A stretch of DNA of 64,000 bases. Source: Sphingobium sp. SYK-6 (GTDB taxonomy: Bacteria; Pseudomonadota; Alphaproteobacteria; Sphingomonadales; Sphingomonadaceae). The stretch spans positions 806,001 to 870,000 of the forward strand of contig NC_015976.1 of the NCBI RefSeq assembly GCF_000283515.1. The letters are read 5' to 3'. Within the stretch, counting starts at the first letter, position 1; each line of letters opens with the position of its first letter. The notes beneath the pieces were generated by a model. It was not told the origin of the DNA. It saw only the letters and a program-made list of their open reading frames with translations, and did not search any database. A program made the position numbers and the translations under genes. Positions 40,509-51,759 of this stretch are shown piece by piece.

Positions 40509-41201
40509 ATGAGGCCACATAAGGAACAGCATCTCGTCTCGCGCATCGGCTGGCTGCGCGCGGCGGTGCTGGGCGCGAACGACGGCATCGTCTCCACGGC
40601 GAGCCTCATTCTCGGCGTTGCTGCCTCCGGCGCGGATCGCCCGGCCTTGCTGATTGCAGGCGCTGCGGGGCTGGTGGCCGGTGCGATGTCGATGGCGGCC
40701 GGGGAATATGTCTCGGTCAGCTCGCAGGCCGACACCGAGCAATCCGACCTCGCGCGGGAACGGAAAGAGCTTGCCACGGCGCCCGAAGCCGAACTCTCGG
40801 AACTGGCCGACATTTACGTGGCCCGGGGCGTCGATCCCGCGACGGCACGATCGGTGGCAGAGCAGATGATGCGTTTCGACGCCCTCAAGGCGCATGCGCG
40901 CGACGAGTTGCACATCAACGAAGTGACGACCGCGAGGCCGGTCATTGCCGCTTTCACCTCGGCCGCCACATTCACTGTCGGCGCCGCGCTGCCACTCCTG
41001 CTCGCCGCCTTGCTCCCTATGTCGATGATGGTCGCGGGCGAAGCGGCCGGATCGATCCTGTTTCTGGGCGCCCTCGGCGCTGTCGGCGCCATCGCGGGCG
41101 GCGCCAGGCCATTGAAACCCGTGATGCGCGTGGTCTTCTGGGGCGCGCTTGCCATGGCTATCACCGCGGGGATCGGTCGACTGGTGGGGACCGCGGTTTA
41201 A
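40509..41201 (+). CDS. VIT1/CCC1-family transporter (iron/manganese)
   Basis: This 230-residue membrane protein shows the VIT family start RAAVLGANDGIVSTASLILGVAASG, a second span GLVAGAMSMAAGEYVSVSSQAD, a cytosolic helical metal-binding loop rich in acidic residues (LARERKELATAPEAELSEL), and three C-terminal spans. Family members move Fe2+ or Mn2+ out of the cytosol. ATG at 40509 follows GGAGGGAG by six bases. It is convergent with the Cus-type efflux operon, which makes this a metal-handling patch. Confidence 0.9.
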   Translation: MRPHKEQHLVSRIGWLRAAVLGANDGIVSTASLILGVAASGADRPALLIAGAAGLVAGAMSMAAGEYVSVSSQADTEQSDLARERKELATAPEAELSELADIYVARGVDPATARSVAEQMMRFDALKAHARDELHINEVTTARPVIAAFTSAATFTVGAALPLLLAALLPMSMMVAGEAAGSILFLGALGAVGAIAGGARPLKPVMRVVFWGALAMAITAGIGRLVGTAV

Positions 41202-41262
41202 CGACGGGAACAGCCGGACAAGCCTTTCCGTGCGACCTGCGGGCCCGTCCGCTTTCCTAGCC

Positions 41263-42477
41263 CTAATCCATCCACAGCATATGTGAGTCGATCCGCAGCT
41301 TGAGGATGAGGCGTGCAGCGGCGGCGCGCGCGGTGAGTTCCTGCGCGCGGGCCTCATTGGCCTGCCGGTCGGCGTAGAGGCGATCGGCGAGATCGATCGC
41401 GCCCAGTTGCTGGCCCCGCGCGGCCAGCGCGGCGCTCTGCTCGGCGCGCGAGACGGCGTCGCGGCTGGCCTCCCAGGCCGCGTGGCGGGCTCGATATTCG
41501 GCCACGTCGGCCGCGGCATCGCCGATGATCTCGCGCTCGACGGCGGTGAGTTCGGATTGGGCTGCGGAGGCCTGGGCTTCGGCGCGGCGCGCAACGGCGC
41601 GGCGGTGGCCGCCGCCCAGAGGAAGCGAGACGAAAAGGCCTGCGCCGCGTTCCTCGCCGCCCCGTTCGCTGAACAGGCGGACGCCGAGCGAGGGATCGGC
41701 GATGCGATCGGCCCGGGCGCGCTGGGCAAGCACGGACTCGCGCGCCGCTTCACCGCTCGCGGCGGCAATCTCGTGGCTGCGTTCGACGATCAGCGTCTGC
41801 AACTCGCTAAGCTCCTCGGCCGATGCGACGGGCGCCAGGATGCCGGGGGGGTCGATCGGCAGAGGCAGGTCCGGGAAGCGGCTGCCGAGCAGTGCGCGCG
41901 CCCGGTCGCGCATGGCTGCCGCATCGCCGCGCTGTGCCTGGGCAAGCGCCAGCGCCGCTTCGGCCTGCTGGAGATCGAGCTCGGCGGCGTCCCGCGCGCG
42001 GACGCGCCTGCGCGTGCCGTCCACCAGCGCCTGCTGGGTCTGCACCAGCGCCCCGGCATTGCGATGCAGCTCCGCAGCCAGCAGCCAGTCGTACCACAAG
42101 CTGCCCAGCGTCAACGCCGCATGATGGCGCACATCCTCCATCCGGTCCTGGGCGATCTCGACGCCGAGCGCGCCCGCGCGCCTGTCCAGCGCCGCCTTGC
42201 CGGGGAGGCGGAAGGGCCGGCTGATCGTGGCGTCATATTCGGCGAAGCGATCGCCCTGCTCGATGGAGCGGCGCGAGACGGTGCCTTGCGCCGTGATCTC
42301 GTGCGGCCCGATACGCATCGCGTCGCCTTCCGCCCGCGCCGCCGTGACCCGGGCGACAGCGGCCTCGACGGTCGGCTGGGCATCGAGCGCGCGCGCGGCG
42401 AGCTCCGCCGGCGGTAGGTCGCTCTGCGCGAGCGCCGGCATCGTGGCGCCGGCCAGCAGGAGCCACGCCCATCTCAT
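41263..42477 (-). CDS. Outer-membrane efflux protein, TolC/CusC family
   Basis: This 404-residue protein begins with the signal peptide MRWAWLLLAGATMPALAQS. It contains two TolC-type repeats with long coiled-coil helices (LDLQQAEAALALAQAQRGD near residue 170; VAEYRARHAAWEASRDAVSRAEQSAALA near residue 330). It would form the outer-membrane duct of the RND pump. ATG at 42477 follows GGAGGA and overlaps the stop of the DUF3240 gene. No N-terminal cysteine for lipidation is visible, unlike CusC itself. It is the last gene of the operon. Confidence 0.88.
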   Translation of the reverse strand: MRWAWLLLAGATMPALAQSDLPPAELAARALDAQPTVEAAVARVTAARAEGDAMRIGPHEITAQGTVSRRSIEQGDRFAEYDATISRPFRLPGKAALDRRAGALGVEIAQDRMEDVRHHAALTLGSLWYDWLLAAELHRNAGALVQTQQALVDGTRRRVRARDAAELDLQQAEAALALAQAQRGDAAAMRDRARALLGSRFPDLPLPIDPPGILAPVASAEELSELQTLIVERSHEIAAASGEAARESVLAQRARADRIADPSLGVRLFSERGGEERGAGLFVSLPLGGGHRRAVARRAEAQASAAQSELTAVEREIIGDAAADVAEYRARHAAWEASRDAVSRAEQSAALAARGQQLGAIDLADRLYADRQANEARAQELTARAAAARLILKLRIDSHMLWMD

Positions 42478-42773
42478 TCCACACGTCCTCCATCGAGCAT
42501 CGCCACGGTGCGCCAGCGGAACGGCAGTCGGCGCCGCGCGCGGCGCGCCGTCTCGACAGCTTCCGCCACTTGTCGGGCCATGATCTCCACCTCGACCGCC
42601 ATGCGCAGCAGCGTACCCGCGACCCGCTCGCCCGTGCCCGCATCGCCGAAATCCCGGCCGAGCACATCTTCGCGCCGCAGGTGGACGGGTGCGTCCAGCG
42701 CGTCTCGCAGGGCGGCGGCGATCGTCTGGCCGTCGCTCGCCGCGCAGAAGATGGTCAGCACCAGCCGGCTCAT
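42474..42773 (-). CDS. DUF3240 family protein in the RND efflux operon
   Basis: This small 99-residue protein, MSRLVLTIFCAASDGQTIAAAL..., has the ferredoxin-like PII-type pattern of DUF3240. That family is repeatedly found inside CusA/CzcA operons, as here, between the pump and the outer-membrane factor, with 4-base overlaps at both ends. Its biochemical role is unknown; PII-like folds suggest metal or ligand sensing linked to the pump. Confidence 0.8.
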   Translation of the reverse strand: MSRLVLTIFCAASDGQTIAAALRDALDAPVHLRREDVLGRDFGDAGTGERVAGTLLRMAVEVEIMARQVAEAVETARRARRRLPFRWRTVAMLDGGRVE

Positions 42774-45700
42774 GCCTGCGCCTCCCTGCGGCTCTCGCCG
42801 AAGCGTTCATAGAGGATGGGCAGCAGCACCAGAGTGAGCAGCGTCGAGGTGAACAGCCCGCCGATCACAACGATCGCGAGCGGTCGTTGGATCTCCGATC
42901 CCGGGCCGGTCGCGAACAGCAGCGGCACGAGGCCGAAGGCGGTGATGCTCGCCGTCATCATCACCGGGCGCAGGCGCCGCTCCGCCCCGGTGCGCACGGC
43001 CTGCGCCATCGGCAGCCCCTCCTCGCGCAGCTGGCGGAAATAAGCGACGAGGACCAGTCCGTTGAGCACCGCGATGCCGAGCAGCGCGATGAACCCGACC
43101 GAGGCCGGCACGGAAAGATACTCGCCCGTCATCCACAGGGCGATGATCCCGCCCACGGCGGCGAAGGGAATATTGGCGAGGATCAGCAGCGATCCGCGCA
43201 GCGACTTGAGCGTCACGTAGAGCACGCAGAAGATCAGCAGCAGGGCCAGCGGAATGACCAGCATCAGCCGCGCCGAGGCGCGCTGCTGGTTCTCGAACTG
43301 GCCGCCCCAGACGAGCCGATAGCCGGCGGGCAGCGCGACTTCAGCCGCGACCCTGGCCCGTGCCTCGTCGACATAGCCGACCAGATCGCGCCCGGAGACG
43401 AACGCCTGCACCAGCGCATAGCGCGAGCCGCTCTCGTGATCGAGCCGGATCGGCCCCTCCACGCGCTCGATGCGGGCAAGATCGCTGACCCGCGCCAGCT
43501 CGCCAGAGGGCGTCGTCACCTGCAGGTCAGCAAAGCTCATGGGATCGCTGCGCACGTCTTCCGCGCCGCGGATCACCACCGGCACGCGCTTCTGTCCTTC
43601 CGCGACCACGCCGGCGGGCAGGCCCTCCAGCTGTGCCCGCAAGCTGTCCTGCAGCATGTCGACGGGCATGGCAGCGCGCCCGGCAGCGGCACGATCGATG
43701 TCGAGCTGGAGATAGTCGATGGTCTCGTTGGCAACGGTCAGCACTTCGGAGGCGCCGCGCGTGGACTGGAGCACGCGCTGTATCCTGCCGGCCAGCTCCG
43801 CCAGCGTGGCGAGATCCGGCCCGAAGATCTTAACCGCGAGGTCGCCGCGCGCGCCGGTGAGCATCTCGGCGACGCGCATCTCGATCGGCTGGGTAAAGCT
43901 CGGGTCGAAGCCGGGCATGCCTTCCAGCGTCTTGCGCATTTCCTCGACGACGAAGTCCCGATCGCCGCGCCACTCGGACGAAGGCCGGAGCGTCACGAAC
44001 AGGTCGGTCTCGTTGAGCCCCATGGGATCGAGCCCGATCTCGTCGGTACCGGTGCGCGAGATGACGCCGGTCACTTCCGGCACTTTCGCCATCAGCTCCG
44101 CCTCGATCCGCGTGGTCAGCTCCAAGGAACGGTCGAGGCCGACGGTCGGCAGCTTGGTGACCTGTATCACCACCGATCCCTCGTCCATCGTCGGCATGAA
44201 GGTCTTGCCGACTGAACCATAAGCCAGCCCTGCGAGCACCAGCCCGGCGGCCGCCAGCCCGTAGACCAGCTTCTTGCGCGCGAAGGCGCCGCCGAGCAGC
44301 GCGGCATAGCGCGGCGAGAGCTTGCGCATGATCCAGGGCTCGCCATGATGACCCGCCTTGAGGCCAAAGGAAGTCAGTACCGGCACCAGCGTGAGCGCGA
44401 GCAGCAGCGACCCGGCGAGCGCGAACATGATGGTGAGCGCGACCGGTGCGAACAGCTTGCCTTCCAGTCCCTGCAGCGAGAGCAGGGGCAGGAAGACCAG
44501 CGCGATGATGACGAGCCCGGCCGAGACCGGCACGATGACTTCGGCGGTCGCGCGGAACACGACATGAAGGCGCGGAACTGCCTCGTCCTTCGCGTGATTG
44601 AGCCGGTCCACGACATTCTCGACGACGACCACGGCGCCATCGACCAGCATGCCGATGGCGATGGCGAGGCCACCCAGGCTCATGAGGTTCGCCGAGAGCC
44701 CCATGCCGCGCATGAACAGGAAGGTGGTGAGCGCCGCCATCGGCAGCGTCGAGGCCACGATCGCTGCCGCGCGCCAGTCGCCCAGAAACAGGATGAGCAG
44801 CACGATGACGAGCACCGTCGCTTCGATCAGCGCCTTCTGCACCGTGTTTACGGCCCGGCCAATGAGGTCCGAGCGATCGTAGAAGATCGTGAGCCGGGTG
44901 CCTTTGGGCATGCTGTGCTGCAGTTCGGCAACCCGCGCATTGATCCCGTCGACCACGAGCCGGGCATCGGCGCCGCGCAGGGCGATGACGAGGCCCTGCA
45001 CGGCCTCACCCTTGCCATGCGCCGTGACGCCGCCATAGCGCGTCAGGGACCCCGCGCCGACACTGGCGACATCTCCCACGCGCACGATCGCGCCGTTGCG
45101 CGTGACGATCGCCATGCGCTCTATGTCGGCCGCGTCGCGGATGGCGCCGACAGCACGGACGATCAGCGCTTCCTCGCCCACAGCGAGCCGGCCCGCGCCA
45201 TCGTTGCGATTGCCGCGCTCGATGGCGTTCCTGAGATCATCGACCGAAAGGCGCGCCGCCGCCAGTGCCACCGGATCGGGCCGCACTTCATATGTGCGGA
45301 CATGCCCGCCCAGCGCATTCACGTCCGCGACGCCCGGCACGGTGCGTAAAGCAGGGCGGATCGTCCAGTCCAGCAGCTCGCGTTTTTCCGTGAGCGACAG
45401 GGGGCCGTCGATCGTGAACATGAAGACGTCCGAGAGCGGCGTGGAAATGGGCGCCATGCCGCCGGTCACGCCCTCGGGCATGTCGGCCATCACGCCGGCC
45501 AGCCGCTCGCCGACCTGCTGGCGCGCCCAGTAGATGTCCGTGCCATCGGTGAAATCGATGGTGATGTCGGCAATCGCGTATTTCGCCGTCGAGCGAAGCA
45601 CGGCCTGATTGGGCAGGCCCAGCATCTCCAGTTCGATGGGCGCGATCACGCGCGTCTCGACTTCCTCGGGCGTCATGCCCGGTGCCTTGAGAATGATCTT

Positions 45701-45841
45701 GACCTGCGTCTGGGCGATGTTCGGGTAGGCATCGACCGGCAGCGAGGCATAGGCAAGGGCGCCCAGTACGCCGACGGTGAGCGTCAGCGCCAGCACGAGC
45801 AGGCGGTAGGAAAGCGACCAGGTGACCAGCGCGCGCAGCAT
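42770..45841 (-). CDS. Heavy-metal RND efflux pump, CusA/CzcA family
   Basis: This 1023-residue inner-membrane pump has the HME-RND layout: TM1 near residue 10-30, two large periplasmic loops, the TM4 segment IGMLVDGAVVVVENVVDRL that carries proton-relay acidic residues, and a second repeat ending TSTLLTLVLLPILYERFG. Periplasmic motifs such as TKLPTVGLDRSLELTTRIE are typical of CusA/CzcA. It exports monovalent or divalent heavy-metal ions using the proton gradient, with the adaptor and outer-membrane factor of the same operon. Which metal cannot be decided. One-base and four-base overlaps tie it to its neighbours. Confidence 0.92.
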   Translation of the reverse strand: MLRALVTWSLSYRLLVLALTLTVGVLGALAYASLPVDAYPNIAQTQVKIILKAPGMTPEEVETRVIAPIELEMLGLPNQAVLRSTAKYAIADITIDFTDGTDIYWARQQVGERLAGVMADMPEGVTGGMAPISTPLSDVFMFTIDGPLSLTEKRELLDWTIRPALRTVPGVADVNALGGHVRTYEVRPDPVALAAARLSVDDLRNAIERGNRNDGAGRLAVGEEALIVRAVGAIRDAADIERMAIVTRNGAIVRVGDVASVGAGSLTRYGGVTAHGKGEAVQGLVIALRGADARLVVDGINARVAELQHSMPKGTRLTIFYDRSDLIGRAVNTVQKALIEATVLVIVLLILFLGDWRAAAIVASTLPMAALTTFLFMRGMGLSANLMSLGGLAIAIGMLVDGAVVVVENVVDRLNHAKDEAVPRLHVVFRATAEVIVPVSAGLVIIALVFLPLLSLQGLEGKLFAPVALTIMFALAGSLLLALTLVPVLTSFGLKAGHHGEPWIMRKLSPRYAALLGGAFARKKLVYGLAAAGLVLAGLAYGSVGKTFMPTMDEGSVVIQVTKLPTVGLDRSLELTTRIEAELMAKVPEVTGVISRTGTDEIGLDPMGLNETDLFVTLRPSSEWRGDRDFVVEEMRKTLEGMPGFDPSFTQPIEMRVAEMLTGARGDLAVKIFGPDLATLAELAGRIQRVLQSTRGASEVLTVANETIDYLQLDIDRAAAGRAAMPVDMLQDSLRAQLEGLPAGVVAEGQKRVPVVIRGAEDVRSDPMSFADLQVTTPSGELARVSDLARIERVEGPIRLDHESGSRYALVQAFVSGRDLVGYVDEARARVAAEVALPAGYRLVWGGQFENQQRASARLMLVIPLALLLIFCVLYVTLKSLRGSLLILANIPFAAVGGIIALWMTGEYLSVPASVGFIALLGIAVLNGLVLVAYFRQLREEGLPMAQAVRTGAERRLRPVMMTASITAFGLVPLLFATGPGSEIQRPLAIVVIGGLFTSTLLTLVLLPILYERFGESRREAQA

Positions 45842-46944
45842 CAGTCCTGCCCCGCAATCGCCTTGAGTTCGCTCATGCCGGCGACGGCGATCTGCTCGCC
45901 CGGCCGCAGCCCCGCGCGGACGAGCACGCGGCCGTCCGCCTGGTCGCCAACCGTCACCGGGCGCACCGCGACGCCTTGCGGCGTGCGCACGAACAGGCTG
46001 GGTTTGCCGTTCACATCCAGCACCGCGCCGGCGGGGACGAGGAATGTGCCGGCCGGTGCCGGGGCCAGGATAGTGATAGGCAGGGCGCGACCGGAGACGA
46101 TGCCGGGCCCGGGAGGAATGCGAGCGCGCAGCGTGGCTGAGCGGGTCTGGGGATCCAGCACCGTGCCGACGCTGGTGATCTCGCCGCGTATGTCGCCGGG
46201 CAGGCGCACGCCCATGCCGGTGCGGACCTGTCCCAGCAGGCGCTCGGGCAACTGGGCGGTCAGCTCATAGCGGCTCGCAGCGTCGATCACATAGGCAGCG
46301 GTCGATTCGCTCACGGGGCTGCCGGTCTGGATGGAGGCCGTGGTGATCCGGCCCGCAATGGGGGCGGTCAGCGTGTAGCTGCCTTGTCCGGGCGAGCCGT
46401 TGACGAGCCGGACGATGCGCTTCTGCTCGTTCAATTCCGCCTGCGCCTCCCGCAGGGCCGCGCGCGCTTCATCGGCCCGGGCGCCTGCGATGACGCCCTC
46501 GCGGGCAAGCTGGCCCAGCCGCCGGTCGCTGGCGCGTGCCACCTCGACACGGGCCGCGGCCTGCTCGATACCCGCGCCGAGCGTGAACAGCTCGCGCGCC
46601 GCGACCACGGCCAGCGGCTGGCCGGCGCGGACCATGTCTCCTTCGACGACCAGCGTGCGCGTGACCACGCCCGGTATGACGGCCGCGACCGCGACGCGGG
46701 CATTGGGCGGCGGCGCCAGCGTCCCGGGCACGGTGGCGACGGGAATGTCGCTTGCGGTCTCGGCAGGGGCGAAGCGGATGCCGATCCGGTCCATCTCCGC
46801 TGCGGACAAGGGAAGAATGCCGGCCGGCGCTCTGGGGCCGTCCTGCGCGGCGGCATCATTGCCGGCACTCTCGCTCCCGTTCCCGGAACAGCCGCCCAGG
46901 GCGGCAAGCAGCGCAAGCGTCGGCAGGAGCCGGAATCCCAGCAT
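45841..46944 (-). CDS. RND efflux periplasmic adaptor lipoprotein (CusB-type)
   Basis: This 367-residue protein starts MLGFRLLPTLALLAALGGCSG with a lipobox cysteine, so the mature protein is anchored to a membrane. The domain order is a barrel-sandwich (IPGVVTRTLVVEGDMVRAGQ), a helical hairpin (EVARASDRRLGQLAREGVIAGARADEARAAL), then beta-barrel and membrane-proximal domains (PDGRVLVRAGLRPGEQIAVAG-like end). It joins the RND pump to the outer-membrane factor. It is first in the operon, divergent from the response-regulator gene, with a CTGACAG palindrome between them. Confidence 0.9.
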   Translation of the reverse strand: MLGFRLLPTLALLAALGGCSGNGSESAGNDAAAQDGPRAPAGILPLSAAEMDRIGIRFAPAETASDIPVATVPGTLAPPPNARVAVAAVIPGVVTRTLVVEGDMVRAGQPLAVVAARELFTLGAGIEQAAARVEVARASDRRLGQLAREGVIAGARADEARAALREAQAELNEQKRIVRLVNGSPGQGSYTLTAPIAGRITTASIQTGSPVSESTAAYVIDAASRYELTAQLPERLLGQVRTGMGVRLPGDIRGEITSVGTVLDPQTRSATLRARIPPGPGIVSGRALPITILAPAPAGTFLVPAGAVLDVNGKPSLFVRTPQGVAVRPVTVGDQADGRVLVRAGLRPGEQIAVAGMSELKAIAGQD

Positions 46945-46991
46945 ATGAACGTCCCCGTTTTTTCGTGCGGTGCAACATCTAGCTTCGCAAC

Positions 46992-47009
46992 CTGACAGAA
47001 TGCTGTCAG
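46992..47009. promoter_or_regulatory. CTGACAG-N4-CTGTCAG operator between the efflux operon and its regulator
   Basis: Perfect 7-base arms around AATG lie 10 bases before the response-regulator start and 47 bases before the adaptor start. A binding site for the OmpR-type regulator encoded next door is likely. It would control both directions. Confidence 0.7.
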
Positions 47010-47019
47010 AAGCGGGGCC

Positions 47020-47673
47020 ATGCGGATCCTCCTCGTCGAAGACGAACCCGCGCTCGCGCAGCGCGTGACGGCCAATCTGGCCCGTCACGGCATGACCTGC
47101 GAATGGCTGTCGAACGCGGAGGATGCGCTCGATTTCGCGAGCGATGGTTTCACCGTTCTGGTCGTGGATGTCGGCTTGCCGGGCATGTCCGGCATCGATC
47201 TGGTTCGGGCGTTGCGCGCGCGGTCGCTGGCGACGCCGATCCTCATCCTCACCGCCCGCAGCAGCTGGGAAGAGAAAGTGGAGGGGCTCAATGCCGGCGC
47301 GGACGACTTCATCGTCAAGCCGGTGCGCACGGAGGAGCTGGTCGCGCGCCTCCATGCGCTGGCCCGCCGCGCCTTCGGGCACAGCGCGACGCGGATCGCT
47401 GTCGGCGCCATCGCGATCGATACGGCGAGCGGCGAGGCCTGGCTCGACGATGCACCGCTGGCGCTCACCGCCAGCGAATTCCGCCTCCTGCAGATGCTGG
47501 CCTACCGGGCCGGGCGGACGCTGACGCGGCAGGCAATCCTCGACAATCTCTACAGCCTCGCCAGCGAGCGGGACGAGAATGCTATAGAGGTGCTGGTCGG
47601 ACGCCTGCGCCGTAAGATCGGCCGCGAGCGGATCGTGACCGTGCGCGGCCTTGGCTATCGGCTGGAGGCATGA
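47020..47673 (+). CDS. OmpR-family response regulator
   Basis: This 217-residue protein has a receiver domain with LLVEDEPALAQRV (acid pocket), the phosphorylated aspartate in VLVVDVGLPGMSG near residue 51 and the lysine in FIVKPVRTEEL, followed by a winged-helix DNA-binding domain (TASEFRLLQMLAYRAGRTLTRQAILDNLYS; ENAIEVLVGRLRRKIG; IVTVRGLGYRLEA). It is the partner of the histidine kinase that overlaps it by 4 bases, and probably activates the divergent metal efflux operon. Confidence 0.93.
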   Translation: MRILLVEDEPALAQRVTANLARHGMTCEWLSNAEDALDFASDGFTVLVVDVGLPGMSGIDLVRALRARSLATPILILTARSSWEEKVEGLNAGADDFIVKPVRTEELVARLHALARRAFGHSATRIAVGAIAIDTASGEAWLDDAPLALTASEFRLLQMLAYRAGRTLTRQAILDNLYSLASERDENAIEVLVGRLRRKIGRERIVTVRGLGYRLEA

Positions 47674-49004
47674 GCATGGGGCGGGGCCTGCGCCTGCGCG
47701 GCAGCCTGCAATTTCGCCTGATCGTCGGTTCGGCGGTGGGGGTGGTGCTGGCGGTCCTGCTGGCCGGGCTCTTCATCGGCAATCTCTACCGGATCCACAC
47801 CACCGAGCGCTTCCAGAGCGAACTGGACCATCATTTGAGCGAGCTGATCGCGATGACCCGGGTGGACACGGCCGGGATGCCGAGGATCCCCCAGCCGCTT
47901 TCCGATCCGCAATTCAACGCGCGGCATTCAGGGCTCTACTGGCAAGTGGATGGCGGGGAGGGGCGCATCGCGCGCTCCGTTTCGCTCGGTGCGGATCGCC
48001 TTGCGGTGCATAACGATAGCAGCGCGTGGGAAACGGGCCGGGCGGGCGACGAGATGCTGCTCCAGCGCAGCGCGCGCGTGACCCTGGATGGGCATGAGGT
48101 CGTCGCCACGATCGCCTCGGCGCAGGAATTGCTCGAAGAGCAGATCAGCCATTTCTGGAGCGATCTCGCCTGGTCCATGTCCGCGGTCGGCCTGCTGCTG
48201 CTCGCTGGCGCCATCGCGCTGGTCCGCTTCGGCCTCGCGCCCGTGCGGCGGCTTGGCGAGGAAGTCGACCGCCTGCGGCATGGCGAGGTGGCGCGGCTCG
48301 ACCCGGACGTGCCGACCGAATTCGCGCCGCTCGTCGAGCGCCTCAATGCCCTGCTTGCCGCGCAGGCGCAGCTCATCAGCCGCGCCCGCACGCAGTCCGG
48401 CAATCTCGCGCACAATCTGCGCACTCCGCTGGCGCTCATCATGGACGAGGCCGAGCAGTTGCGGCTCGCCGGCCATGTCGAGACCGCGGATTTCCTGCTG
48501 GGGCGCAGCGCGCTGATGCAGCGCCAGATCGATTATCACCTGACGCGCGCGGCCGCCGGCGGCACGCGCGGCGCTGGCACGCTCACGGAAGTCGCGCCCC
48601 TGCTGGACCAGATCATCACGGCCATGAAGCGCCTGCACGCGGGCCGCGACATCGCCTTCGAGGTCGACCTGCCGCCCGGCCTGCGGCTCCCCTGCGACCG
48701 CGGCGACCTCGCCGAGATCCTTTCCAATCTCATCGACAATGCCTGCAAATGGTGCCGTCACCGCGTCATCATTACCGGGGCGCCCGGGGGCATCGAGATC
48801 CGCGACGACGGCAAGGGCATCGCGGCGGCCAATCTTCAGGCGGTGCTCATCCCCGGCACCCGGCTCGATCCCGAGACGCCGGGCACGGGCCTGGGACTGG
48901 CCGCGACGGCCGATCTCCTGAAATTCTCCGGAGGGGAGCTGACGCTCGGCGCGGCGAGCGAAGGGGGATTGTCCGCCAGAGTGTCCTTCGCGGAAGCGCG
49001 CTGA
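47670..49004 (+). CDS. Sensor histidine kinase (PhoQ/CusS-like)
   Basis: This 444-residue membrane kinase has TM1 at LIVGSAVGVVLAVLLAGLFIG, a periplasmic sensor of about 130 residues, TM2 near SAVGLLLLAGAIALVRFG, a HAMP-like linker, the phosphorylated histidine in SGNLAHNLRTPLALIMDEA, an N-box LIDNACKW, and a G-box IRDDGKGIAA and GTGLGLAATADLL. The start at 47670 overlaps the regulator gene; an internal ATG at 47676 is also possible. It presumably senses periplasmic metal and controls the efflux operon. Confidence 0.92.
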   Translation: MSMGRGLRLRGSLQFRLIVGSAVGVVLAVLLAGLFIGNLYRIHTTERFQSELDHHLSELIAMTRVDTAGMPRIPQPLSDPQFNARHSGLYWQVDGGEGRIARSVSLGADRLAVHNDSSAWETGRAGDEMLLQRSARVTLDGHEVVATIASAQELLEEQISHFWSDLAWSMSAVGLLLLAGAIALVRFGLAPVRRLGEEVDRLRHGEVARLDPDVPTEFAPLVERLNALLAAQAQLISRARTQSGNLAHNLRTPLALIMDEAEQLRLAGHVETADFLLGRSALMQRQIDYHLTRAAAGGTRGAGTLTEVAPLLDQIITAMKRLHAGRDIAFEVDLPPGLRLPCDRGDLAEILSNLIDNACKWCRHRVIITGAPGGIEIRDDGKGIAAANLQAVLIPGTRLDPETPGTGLGLAATADLLKFSGGELTLGAASEGGLSARVSFAEAR

Positions 49005-49055
49005 GAGTCCTGGCGCGGCGGCCGTCCGGGTGCTCTCGCGGTTCCGGGGTGCGGC

Positions 49056-49544
49056 TCAATCGGGCAGGGGGCGATCGATCCGGCCACTGTCGAGGAGGGG
49101 AGCGGCGTCCATGCCGGCCGCATCGAGCAGCATGGCGAGACGTTCCGTCGCGGCGAGCAGCATCGCCTGTTCCCAAGTCGGCAGGGACGCGAACCGCTGG
49201 GTGAAGCTCGTCTGCAGCGGATCGGCCACTTCCACGAGCGCCGCCCGGCCCGCCGGCGTCACGTCCAGCAGGAACTGCCGCTTGTCCCTGTCGCTGCGGC
49301 GGCGCTGGACGAAGTCGAGGGCGACCAGCCGGTCGACAAGGGCCGTGATCGTCGCCTGGCTGAACTGAAGCGCGTGCGCCACCGCACTCGGATTGGTCTG
49401 GTCACGCGATTCGATTTCGCGCAGCACGAGCCATTGCGAGGGCGTGAGGCCCGTCGCCAGTGCCAGCTCCCGGTTTCCGATTTCCGTAGTGCGCAAGACG
49501 CGACGCAAGGCGCGCAGCGTGAGCGTTGCAAGATCCGTATCCAA
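49056..49544 (-). CDS. ectR: MarR-family regulator of ectoine genes (EctR-like)
   Basis: This 162-residue MarR protein has TGLTPSQWLVLREIESRDQTNPSAVAHALQFSQATITALVDRLVALDFVQRRRSDRDKRQFLLDVTPAG. The only suitable start is a TTG at 49544 following GGAAGGG. It is divergent from ectA, the same arrangement as ectR in other ectoine producers, where it represses the ect operon at low salt. A TCATT-N5-AATGA palindrome lies between the two genes. The name rests on position and family rather than on specific residues. Confidence 0.82.
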   Translation of the reverse strand: MDTDLATLTLRALRRVLRTTEIGNRELALATGLTPSQWLVLREIESRDQTNPSAVAHALQFSQATITALVDRLVALDFVQRRRSDRDKRQFLLDVTPAGRAALVEVADPLQTSFTQRFASLPTWEQAMLLAATERLAMLLDAAGMDAAPLLDSGRIDRPLPD

Positions 49545-49677
49545 GCGACCCTTCCTTATTGCGGTGCCTGCCAGACTAGGTCGGCAGAGCCGCCCGCGGC
49601 AAGCCTTGACGCTGCCGCCAGCGACATTCCGGTCCTGTGCGGCCTAGGAATGGTCCGAGGTAAGAAATAAAATTGCT

Positions 49678-49692
49678 TCATTAAACGAATGA
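49678..49692. promoter_or_regulatory. Candidate EctR site
   Basis: TCATT-AAACG-AATGA is a small perfect palindrome in the 294-base gap between ectR and ectA, upstream of the likely ectA promoter. Confidence 0.3.
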
Positions 49693-49741
49693 TTTTTGGG
49701 AGCTATTCCGGCTTTCGGAGATTCTCATGGTCCGGAATGGG

Positions 49742-49771
49742 TTGAAAATGAAGCATATACAGATATATAAA
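49742..49771 (+). promoter_or_regulatory. Likely ect operon promoter
   Basis: TTGAAA at 49742-49747 and TATATA at 49764-49769 are spaced 16 bases apart (18 if TATAAA is taken), about 70 bases before the ectA start. This fits a housekeeping-type promoter. Other elements of the gap are not recognisable. Confidence 0.45.
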
Positions 49772-49838
49772 GCAGCAACAGTTTGAAGCGGCGTGGACCG
49801 CCAGCAGAAAATAATTCGGGAGATAAATCATTATCGAC

Positions 49839-51741
<1,903 letters not shown>

Positions 51742-51759
51742 GAAAAGGAATCCAACATC

